Source: Azorinus chamasolen (taxonomy: Eukaryota; Mollusca; Bivalvia; Cardiida; Solecurtidae). Taken from it: DNA of 64,000 nt. The position numbers were made by a program, and so were the translations under genes. The notes under the pieces are model-generated. The model had not been told where the DNA came from, made no database searches, and saw only the letters and a program-made list of their open reading frames with translations. The stretch covers positions 66,436,269 through 66,500,268 of the forward strand of contig OY755237.1 in NCBI GenBank assembly GCA_963576725.1. The letters run 5' to 3'. This document shows, one piece after another, positions 22,301 through 34,300 of this stretch. Numbering within the stretch: position 1 is the first letter of the stretch; each line of letters opens with the position of its first letter.

Positions 22301-25300
22301 TGACCTAGTGACCTAGTTTTTAACCCAACTTGACCCACTTTCGAACTTGTCCGAGATTTTATCAAGACATTCATTCTGACCAAGTTTCATGAAGATTAGA
22401 CTACAATTGTGACCACTAGAGTGTTCACAAGCAAATTGTTGACGACGGACGACGGACGACGGACGACGCACAACGGACGACGGACGCCGGACATTCAAGT
22501 ATCCCAAAAGCTCACCCTGAGCTTTGCTCAGGTGAGCTAAAAAGACAAACTGAAACTCACCATCATTTTTCACCAGCCCTTGTTGTATGTATCTTATATA
22601 TGTGAAGAAATCACATACAGCTGTGATCTGAAAATGATTCAAATGGACAGATTAGTTGGGTTGTGTGGCACTATGACAGTGAAATCATTCATATAGCCCC
22701 AATGGAAACTGTGCCTTGAGAAAGGTTGATTTGAGCCATTTGAATGCCCCAAAAATGCACTGTCATTTGCAAACAGTGTAGATCTTGATCAGAGGCCTCT
22801 GATCAAGGTATGTGCTGTTTGTTATTTCAGAATAGTTTTGCTAGTAAATAGATTCTTTCATTAGATGTTGATGAACCGCTCCACTTTAAAATCTCACCAT
22901 TCAAATGGTTAACACTTTCCCTGTTGAGTAATCATGTAAGAAATAATAACATCATCAATATCTATTGATTGAATTATTATAAAAGCATATGTATACAGGA
23001 TTTTTTTAGTATTCATAGAAAGTCAGATCTATTATAATTTCAAAAGCAAACAGAGCAGACCCCGATCAAACAGCTCATGCATCTAGGTCTATTCTGTTTG
23101 CAAAGCTGTGAAAAATCGCTTCTATGAGGGAAAGGATTAAACATTGTAAAGAAAAACATATTGCAATTTTACAGATACATGGTCAGAGTGTCAACAATCA
23201 AACTACTGAATATATACAATGCAAGGGAAGTAACTATGTACAACAAACTTATCCAATGTTCTCTGTGGTTGTCTACCTCTTCTATAAGAAAGTCTACCCT
23301 GATTACCCAAGTACTCAGAAATAGCCTCCTGTCTTTAACACAAAATACATGTTGTAAGTTAATGGCTGTTATAGAGAGGTTTTACTGTAAAACACCTCCT
23401 AGAAATCACTACATATTATTTCATGGGCTTAACATCTTCTTTCCCCTAATTTTCTTTGAGAAAACAGTAAGGATCCTAATGGGACACATAACCATTCCAC
23501 CTCCAATCTGGATCCAAACTGTTTGCAGTGGGTATCACAAATTAAACCACTGACTGCAAGTTACAATAATTTTGCCATCAATGTGAAGAACATACCATAA
23601 AATTATTTAAAAATCAATTGCATTGATGTACAGTAGAGAGTACTTACTCTATTTCTACAATGCTGAGATATGGGGTACCACTCTTGTCCATCTCCAAGTT
23701 TAACTTTGTAATTACACAACTTTGATACCTCAGACAACTGGCATTTTCTGTAAAAATCAAAGCAAAGAATACAGAACATTGTCCGTTTTGTTGTATACAA
23801 GCATTATACATGTACAATGTACACTGGTCTATAACCCTTTCCCTCATATTGACGTTTCTGTAAGAGTCACTTTTTGAAACCATGGTGATAAATAGAGCAT
23901 TAATTTGCTCCTACGGAAGAAATGCTCTTTTTATCACAATGTTTTCAAAACCACATGTACACAATTCTAATTTTTCATTTTTTCCAGTAAATGCTCCTTT
24001 TCAGTAGATTAATTCAAAGAGGTTAGATCCAAAAATAGCCTTTGAGGGAATGAACTTTATATGTGGAGTATGCATATCACATATATCAAACCTCTATCTA
24101 ACAGAGCTAAACTATTACAGCAAAGTGGATATAACAATATTAAGACTACTCTTAATATGTTTGATCTCTGAAAAAAGATGTCAGAGGTCTAATAGATATT
24201 TTTAACTAATCTTTCAAAGTTTTCAGTCAATTCTGGTGCATTCTCCAACTAGTAATTTGATTAAATATTCAATTCAGAAAACAAATCTAGGAATGTAACA
24301 GAAATGTTAAAACAAACAAAAAACACAGAAGAGCAACCTTTTCTTAAACATGATCTGCATACCTGGGAAAGGAGTTGTGATCGCCGTGTATTGGCTCTAT
24401 GGCAAGGGTGTTCTGTTCCACACAAAACAGCACTTTTTCTGCTAACTGTAAACAACAAAACATACATGTACAGTAAAACCTTTCTATAATGGCCACTAAA
24501 TTACATAAAATATTTTGTGTTAAAGCCAGGTGACTGCTTAAAGCAAGGTGAAAGTAAAACAGAACGCTCCTATAGGAGCATTCTGTTTTAAATTCACCTT
24601 GCTTTAAGCAGCCACCTGCCCTAAATACCAACTAATTAACACAATTTAGTGGCCGTTATAGAGATGTTTTACTGAATGAACATTTCTGCACTGTCCAAAG
24701 CAACTGATTGAACTCATAAGATACCTTATTAGAGAGAAGCACATTCAATCCCTATCCAAATGCCCTACTTTACTTATCCTAACTATCCATACACCTGATG
24801 TCTTCTTTTTACTTGGTTGTCCAGCAATTTGAGACCATTTCCTTTTTACTGTAACCCTTTCCCTGTTCTATCTTTATTCCACTTCTCAATACCTACTGAA
24901 TATTAATGGACAGAATAGTTATAATGAAATATGGAAAGTAGAATATTGCAGCCATTTTAGAAACTAAAGAAACAGATCTAGATCCCTGACTAGATGGCTC
25001 CTATATTAGAGAAACATAATAATGCACAGGGTGTCAGATACATTTTACCTTTTATCTCATGAATATACATGAAAGAAACAAGAGCACCACAAGCGAGTGC
25101 GAACTCTCGTCTGTCGTCATTGTCAAAAAATATAAAGGGCCATAACTCCAAAATTTTGAAATCAAGAGTTATGGTTCTTATGTAGGGGGCATTCTCCTCA
25201 ATGAGATCTACTAACCTATGAAGTTTCATGTTGATACCTCTTATACTTTTCAAGTTATGGTCAATGTTAAGATTTTGGACGACAACGACGCAGAAGCGAG

Positions 25301-28300
25301 AGTTACAACAATAGCTCGTGATTTCTTCGAAACAGACGAGCTAATAATAACATAATGAGAGTACATCAGTTGAAATTTTATACTGATATAGGATGTTTCT
25401 CCTTTGGCAGAAATTATAGTCAGATCGATTCTACTTTCATAAGCAAACAGAGCAGATTCTTGTCAGATGACTCCCACAGAAGTCATCTCATCTGGGTCTA
25501 CTCTGTTTGCAAAGGTGTGAAAATTTGGATCCTGATCAGACACCAACAGAGCTACAGATAAATGTGTGTACCCAAATACTAAAACTGTCATTTCTCCACC
25601 AGACCGTATACTGTGACCACTCTTTAGAATTGTCTCGGAGAGACGATTCTAAAGAGTGGTCACAGTATAGGGTTTGGTGGAGATATAAAAGAGCTATTAT
25701 TGAAAATGTTTAAATTTATGTATCTTATCTGGACCTCTGCACCTCTGTACCTTATAAGGATTCAAACTGTCAAACAATCTGATCATGTTTCTTACAACAA
25801 ATGTAGTGTGCACATACCTGAGTATTTGTGAAGTTTAGACATGTACAGATGTCTTCAGTTGCTATCCTGGCTATAAAGGGAGCGTCTCTGGAGAAGCTGG
25901 GATTACTTCGCCAATGTTTGAACTCCTCAAAGCACACATCATCAATCTGTGTAACACGGGACAGAAAAACCAAGTCACCCATGAGCATATACATGTTGAT
26001 AACAAACAACACAAGAACACAGACCAATTCAGAAAGGGCCCATATAATTCTGTTACAGGGGCTAATGCACCAGAGAGACTGATGCAATCTGGCTAATTAA
26101 TGAACTTGGCCTAGATCATATGGTTAGTAACAGATTCCCACAAAACAATCAAGATTGGTTTTAAAATGGTAAATTGAGAGAGCGGACAGCATTCATGGAC
26201 AACCACTGGATTGATACAGACAAAATCAGATAAGTGCTCATAACTTATAAATGACTGCAATTTGACATATTATCATGCTAAGATATTCATTTTCTATTTT
26301 TCAATTTTCCCTGTCTGTGGCGTATTCATGCCCGAGTTTCGCCCGTCGCCCACAATCACCTCTGCTGGCTCACTGCTATATGTCATACTCATTCCTTGCC
26401 TGCTCGTACTGAGTGCTGTATACGGTTTCTCATGATTTTTGTCTCCACGGTTTTCTTTCCGAGTTGTCCCTCCTAATCATGACTCCCCGAGTGTTTTCAC
26501 ACTCATGTTCCGACAGACTGCCTCTTCATATGCTGGTGAAATCTACTAAGCACTTATTGCACATACACAACTCTTTTCCAACTAGGCTGTGCTCTTTCGG
26601 ACTCACTGTGACAAGCTGTGTCACAAATCAATGTGGGCTATCGGGCACTTCAAGCTTCACAGACAGTTTTTCTCAGACCCTATGTAGGTGAGACACACAG
26701 AAAAGCACCTCTGAAATTTCCGAGCGGACCGCGTTTTGATCCCCTGACCTCCGGATTGATAGTCAAGTGCGTTACCATTAGACCACCGCTTCATGCTAAG
26801 ATATTATAGTTAACAATCAAATTCGCTGAATTGATATACCCTTTCAAACAAGTACTGGTCTCAGTATTGAACTGAGTTATAGACCAGAGGGCTATAATTC
26901 AGAAAAGCCTAAGGCAGTTCGGCTGGTTAGTGTACATGACCTAGATTTTATACGTATACTCATTTTCAGCAAGTTTCAATAAAGCAGGTTGAGATACATA
27001 ACCTTTCTTCTGTCTTCAAACAAATATAGATTGATTCAACCATTTACAGAAATTAGACATTTTCACAGGTACAGTAGTCTCTCTACAATGACCACTTTAA
27101 AGAAATACAATTCTGGATTTTCAAAAGAGATGATAACTTAATGCAGGACAAAAGTTATACAGGAACTTTCTGCATTACTTTTGCCCTGCATTAAGCAACC
27201 ACATTCTTTTACAGACACGAATGTTAATAAATTATGCGGTCTACTATATTGTTGCATGACCGCACATCTGAATTTTTTTTACCTCTTTACATCTGTCATT
27301 AATTTCTTCATGCTGTTTTTCAGCCTGTATTCTGTCATCTTGAGTAAACTGATGGTGACTTGTCGACCTGGAAAATTAATCACTAACAAATAGATTTCAG
27401 TTGAATATCATCCTTTTTGACATTTTTATACTAAACATTACAAATTACAAATGACAAAATATCAGCCATTCTACTTAAATTGTAAATTTAAAAGAACTGT
27501 AAACCAATTCCCTCTTATTGGCACCGTTTGATACATCTGTAATAGTCACTTCTTGAAACCATTGTGATAATTAGAGCAAATGCTTCAAAACTACACAATT
27601 CTAAAAGTTTCATTTTCTTTAGTAAATGCTCATTTTCAGCAAATTTATTTATAGAGGCTGGGTCTAAAATAGCCTATGAAGTAATGGGCTAAAACTTTTA
27701 ACATAAGTCCTCATAATTATCAGTTTTATAATCAATTTATTACCCGACAAATATTCATGTCAGAAATAATGACATCATGAATACATATTAGATGAATTTT
27801 TATAAATGGCATATACACAGGATTTTTTAGCCATGCCAGAAACTGTAAAATTGGACCTACATAATTCCATAGGCAAACAGAGCAAACTCTCACCAGAACA
27901 CTCCTAGAGGAGCCTTCTGATCAGGATCTACTCTGTTACAAAAAGGGTATTTTTATCTCATTACCTCAAAGGCTATTTTTAGACCCAATCTCTAAATAAA
28001 TCTACCCAAAAGGAGCATTAACTAGAGAACAGGAAAGTTTTAGAATTTTGTAGTTTGAAACAATTGTGATAAATAGAGCATTCGCTCCTATAGGAGCAAA
28101 TGCTCTATTTATCACAATAGTTCCAACAGGTGATTTTTGCAGAGGCACCAAAAGGCGCCAATATGAGGGAATGGGTTATCAGGGAAATGGTCAATTTGAT
28201 TTTTGTACATTTAACTCTTTACCTGTTCAGTACTCATGTAAGAAATCATGACAACATGAATATTTATTAGTTCATTTTTCATCATGTAAACTTTTCAAGG

Positions 28301-31300
28301 CAATTTTGTACTTTGACAAAAACTGTAGAATCAGAGATATACATGTATCATGTAAAAAGCAACTTGAGCAAGCCCTGATCAGATGGCTCCTACAGAAGCC
28401 ATCTGATCTGGATCTACTCTGTTTGCAAATGCGTGAAAAGGTGTTTATATGAGGGGAAAGGTTATAAAGATTATTGCAATATCATTAGTCTTTACAAGTA
28501 TTACAAACATACCTGCGATGAGTCTTCCAGAATGGTTTCAGGCTTTTCTCTTTCTCTTTCTTCTTCTCTTTGGTTGCTTCTCCATTCATGATCTGTGGGT
28601 GGAGGTGTTTGTTGGGCGAGCTTGGTGTGGACGTGATCACCAGCTGCTTCAGGGCAATCACCTCTGCCTGCAGTACCTCCACCTTACAAGACCAAAAACA
28701 TGAGTTAGTAAATATATTACAGCTGCAATTTCAAAATGAACACTTTGAATACAGAAAACAAGTGCATTTATAAATAGTCTAGACCTAGAACAGGAGTTCT
28801 CTTGGTCTGCATTTTTCTTGTATTTTAATCATCTACTCCATACATATGCATTTTTATGAATTTGCAAACAGAGCAGACCCAAATCAGATGGCTCCTGTAG
28901 GAACCATATAATCAGGGTATGCTCTGTTTGCTTATGAAATAATATAGATATGGTTGTATATATTTGCCATGATAAAATATTCTATTTTTTGTAGTGCCAT
29001 TACATGTATAAAAATTCAGCTAATCAATATTCATAGCCTTTATTTCGTACATGAATATTCAACAGGGAAATGGCTATACTGTTAAATACATGTAATAGTG
29101 GTCAACAAGAGCTGCTCAAAGTAATGTATAGGAAAGATAGAAAATGGTGGAAATGAGAATTACATGTAACCCATTCCCTCATAAGCTATTTTTAGTCCCA
29201 ACCAAATTGAATAAATCTACTGAAAAGGAGCACTTACTAGTAAAAAAAATATTTTTTATTTAAAATAATGCAGTACTGAAACCACTGTGATAAATAGAGC
29301 AATTGCTCATATGGAGCAAATACTGAATATATTTATCACAATGGTTCCAAGAAGCAACTTTTACAGAGGCATCAAAAGGCGTCAATTAGAGGGAAAGGGT
29401 AAAGGCTACTAAAATCCAATAAAATAAAATATGTAAGCATAAACATTTACTCTATAAATTATGGCTCGTTAATTAATTGCAATGATGTAAAACATTACTG
29501 CTTCAAACTAATACTATAGCAGACTGGACTGCTTTCTTCCTTAACAGTTACCTGTACTTTTGACCAAGTGACACTGGGACACAAAACATTATTGAGTATA
29601 TTGGTCTTGATTAGAAGTTTCCTCTACAATACCTTACCCCTTTCCCTGTTAAATATTCATGTGAGAAATAATGAAATCATGAATAATTAACAGCTGAATT
29701 TTTTAATGACATGTACACACGACTTTTTGTTAGCAGTAGAAACTGTGTAGTCAGATATATCATAATTTCATAAGCAAACAGAGCAGACCCTGATCAGATG
29801 ACTCCAGCAGGAGCTGTCTGATCAGGGTTTACTCTGTTTGCAAAGGGTGAAAAGGCATTTGTATGAAGGAAAGGGTTACCATAGAAAGACTGATTATTAG
29901 TCAAGGGAAACTACTGGTATACACTAGCACTGAGTGATTCAAGGGAGATAACTACAATTCTCACTGTCATACCTGTTGATTGGCCTCATCCAGCAACTTT
30001 TCAGAGTGTATTCTTTTGAGGTTGGCGTCCTGCACCATGTTATTGGCCTCCTGAAATCAGATCAAAAGAAAATGCCAAAACCATGATTTGATAGTCATAA
30101 AATAGTACATAATTAGAAGTAACCCTTTACTAAAATACAATCAAAATTAACCCCCTACTTCATATAAACGCCAGAAGACCCAATCAGACAGATCCTACAG
30201 GAGCTGACTGATCAGGGTTTGCTCTGTTTGCTAATGGAATAATATAGATATTCTACAGTTTCTGCAGTGGTAAAATATCCCCTTGTTCATAATGTCATTA
30301 TAAAAATTCAGCTACATGTAATTAACCCTTTACTCCATATATATGCCCTTCTACACTTTTGCAAACAGAGTAGACTGTGATCCTGTAAGTACCATCTGTT
30401 CAGGGTCTGCTCTGTTTGCTTAAGAAATAATATTGATATAACTTTACAGTTTCAGCCAACAGCAAAAACTTCCTGTGTCCATGAGCTACTACTAGCTAAT
30501 CTAATTACGGTACTTTTAGTATAATAAGGATCACAAGTCAAGGTTGAAAATTTGACCCATCTAAATGGTATGGCCCCTTTACATAAAGAATAGTCCATTC
30601 ACATAGAAAGTAATCAAGTATAATATTTAACAAGAGGGCCATGATGGCCCTGAAATCGCTCACCAGAGGGAAAGATTTTTAAAGTTTCAACTACATGTAT
30701 GTTTCTAAACAAAACTGGACACCTGTTTTGTGGGGTGTTATTTGACCCTTTCTCTGTTTAATTATAATGGCAAGCTTTCTGGGATGATTTGCTTTATTAT
30801 AAATATTTTCTAAGTCCAATACCGAACGTTTACCGACCGTTAACTTGGAAAGCATAATATATCGCACAAAAATTATGTGGAAAAGTTTCATTTTCCATTA
30901 CATATTACTACGCATAACCTAACAACTCCTTGATATATTGCGTATTTAGAAACGAACGACAACTCTTGTAGAGCACGTTTCGTAACAAAACCAGTTCACA
31001 CCTGAACGTTTCGAACCCCTTCAGAATTAGAGTACTGATGATTGTTTCAAAGCAGAAATTGTATAAAAATCGCGATTTCAACAATTTATACAAACGGAAT
31101 TGTTATGGAAATGGAAAAGTAAAACTTGTTAACAATAACTGGTGATAATAACCATTGTGATAAATAGAGCATTTGCCTTAGTGATAAATAGAGCATTTGC
31201 TCCATAAGAGTAAATGCACTATTTATCACAATGGTTTCAAATCTACACAATTCTGAAATTTTCCTTTTCTCTAATTAACCCTTTTCCTCATATAAACATG

Positions 31301-34300
31301 TTTTCACGTATTTGCAAACAGAGTAGACCCAGATTTACCTCTTTGAATAAGCAGACAACATTTCTAACAGATGACAACCCTATCACAGCTTAGCAGGACT
31401 TAACCAAAATTAGCACAGTTTGAACTCAGATCTGACACAGACCGGTATGTAACTTTATATGTGGTTTGTATATGAGTTAATTTACTCCTATGGAGCAAAT
31501 GCTCTATTTATCACAATGGTTTTAAATCTACACAATTCTGAAATTTTCATCTTCTCTAATTAATGCTCTTTATCAGTAGATTTATTCAAAGAGGTAGGAT
31601 CTGAAAAAGGCCTTTGTGATAAATAGAGCATTTGCTAACCATTGTGATAAATAGAGCAAAAGCTCCATAGGAGTAAATGTTCTATTTATCATAAAGGTTT
31701 CAAATCTACACAATTCTGAAATTTTCTTTTTCTATAATTAATGCTCCTTATCAGTAGATTTATTCAAAGCGGAGGATCTGAAAAAAGCCTTTGTGATTAA
31801 TAGAGCATTTGCTCCATAGGAGTAAATGCTCTATTTATCACAATGGTTTCAAATCTACACAATTCTGAAATTTTCCTTTTCTCTAATTAATGCTCCTTAT
31901 CAGTAGATTTATTCAAAGAGGTATAATAGTCACTTTATGAAACCATTGAGATAAATAGAGCATTTGCCTTTGTGATAAATAGAGCATTTGCTCCATAGGA
32001 GTAAATGCACTATTTATCACAATGGTTTCAAATCTGAACAATTCTGAAATTTTCCTTTTCTCTAATTAACCCTTTTCCTCATATAAACATGTTTTAACGC
32101 ATTTGCAAAATAGAGTAGACCCAGATTTACCTCTTTGAATAAGCAGACAACATTTCTAACAGATGACAACCCTATCACTGCTTAGCATGACTTGACCAAA
32201 ATTAGCACACAGTTTGGATTCTGATCTGACACAGACCGGTATGTAACTTTATATGTGGTTTGTAGATGAGTTAATTTACTCCTATAGAGCAAATGCTCTA
32301 TTTATCACAATGGTTTGAAATCTATACAATTCTGAAATTTTCCTTATCAGTAGATTTATTCAAAGAGGTAGGATCTGAAAAAAGCCTTTGTGATAAATAG
32401 AGCATTTGCTAACCATTGTGATAAATAGAGCAAAAGCTCCATAGGAGTAAATGTTCTATTTTTCACAATGGTGTCAAATCTACACAATTCTGAAATTTTC
32501 CTTTTCTATAATTAATGCTCCTTATCAGTAGATTTATTCAAAGAGGTAGGATCTGAAAAAAGCCTTTGTGATAAATAGAACATTTGCTCCATAGGCTTAA
32601 ATGCTCTATTTATCACCATGGTTTCAAATCTACACAATTCTGAAATTTTCCTTTTCTCTAATTTATGCTCCTTATCAGTAGATTTATTCAAAGAGGTATA
32701 ATAGTCACTTTATGAAACCATTGTGATAAATAGAGCATTTTCTCCATAGGAGTAAATGCTCTATTTATCACAATGGTTTCAAATCTGCACAATTCTGAAA
32801 TTTTTCAAGAGGCAGATTCTGAAAATATCCTATGAGGGAATGGGTTGAAACAGTGTGAACAAACAGACTAATTCTGAAGCAGACAACATGATAGAATTTT
32901 GACCAGGAACTTGACCTATTCAGTGATTATGCAACACAGATGGAGTGACCTCAATCCCTCTAGTTCAGAGGAACCTTTATAGTGTAAAATAATATTTTAA
33001 AGTATAACCAACAGGGCAGGGCCAATTTTAACCTCAGAACTATGATATTTACCAATGTCAATAAGGTATACTAAGTAAATCTATACACCAAATATCTAAG
33101 CTCTGTGACATGTAGTTTTTGACAAGAAGATTTTTGAAGTTTTCCCCATGCCAAACCTAAGTGAGCCCAGCATTCTGCTACTTGTACAGAAAACAACAGT
33201 CAGCTAGAAAAAACTGGCCACCCCTGGGACCGTGGCGGGGCCAATTTTGACTCCAGGGACATAATTTATATAACTTTTGTAGAGGACCTATAGGTGATGC
33301 TATGTGCCAAAGATGAAAGCTGAGAACCCTGTAGATTCAGAGGAGAAGACTTTTAAAGTTCAAATTGTTGACGACGCACGACACACGACGCACACCGCAC
33401 GACGCACGACAAACGCCGACAGACGACGGACATCAGGCGATCACAAAAGCTCACCCTGAGCACTTTGTGCTCTGGTGAGCTAAAAATGAAGTGTGTGTTA
33501 CTGAATTCAAGCAATGACCCTTTAGGCCTACTAACGGAAATTATAGACTATGGCCTTCTTTATATCTTTCAATGCAACACCAATTAGTGATGACCTGTCA
33601 CCTATGGTAACAGTTTAGATACCGATGTCAAGATGAGGCACAGTGAACAACTTGGTATCTAACATGAATTCAAACTCTTTGACAGTCTTATAATAATTAG
33701 AAAGAAATGATAAAAGGTAAGATAAAGTAAAACGAAGGATCTTAAGACTTCTGGTGTAGACTGCACTTCAATTTACCTATGTTTCGATATAAACACTTTG
33801 GTCTTCGTCAGGATGAATTTTTTTTAAATAAATAAGCACTTTTGAACATGTTTAACAGACAAATTTACCTATTGTTGAAAGGTTTAAGACACATACCTGG
33901 AAGAGGCTGGCTGTCAGCTCCTCTAGCTCCTCCCCTATCTGGTCCCTAACCTTCAGCAGCTTCTCACACTCCTCATCCTTCAACTTCAGCTCCTGAAAGC
34001 ACACAAACAGTTCAAACATGACAAACATGTATGTTATATAGTAGAATCTTTCTGTAGCAATCAATCGTCCGATTCCCTGATGCATTTTCAAATAAGAAAT
34101 AACGACATCATGAATATTAATCATCCTAATTTTTTACCAGCATTTTAACTGTGTCAGAAACTGTAGAATCAGATCTCTTTTATTTCATAAGCAAACAGAG
34201 TAGGTCCTGATCAGAAGGTTCCTATAGGAGCCGTCTGATCTGGGTCTACTGTCTGTAAATGTGTGAAAAAGGTGTTTATATGAAGGAAAGGGTTAACCCT

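Larger units (their letters stand above)
30631..33486 (+). mobile_element. Pearl/HINE-like element split by a large nested repeat block
   Basis: Starts CAAGAGGGCCATGATGGCCC, CGCTCACCAG. The right part (about 32990-33486) has GGGCCAATTTTGACTCCAGG, AACTTTTGTAGAGGACCTAT, ACGACGCACGAC and GGTGAGCTAAAAA. The middle is occupied by unknown sequence (30740-31135) and the P3-hairpin array (31140-32840). Confidence 0.7.

Noticed and set aside
21442..22383. Tandem minus-strand frames with [16 protein letters not shown] repeats
   Set aside because: They follow the 145-bp core unit of the pearl-like element, with frame breaks between units. They are repeat translation, not a repeat protein.
26732..26790. 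Possible functional tRNA gene (minus strand)
   Set aside because: The A box is good, but the B box is degenerate, the anticodon stem has a mismatch, and it is the head of a 500-bp element bounded by a target duplication. It is a SINE head.
28066..28251. Recurring open frames beginning [18 protein letters not shown] at P3 elements (also 34408, 58036)
   Set aside because: They are translations of the P3 hairpin (ATAGAGCATTTGCTCC palindrome) and occur wherever the hairpin is intact. They are not genes.
31140..32840. CRISPR-like array of regularly spaced hairpins
   Set aside because: Spacers are themselves repeated, unit length varies, and the genome is eukaryotic. It is a MITE-derived tandem repeat.
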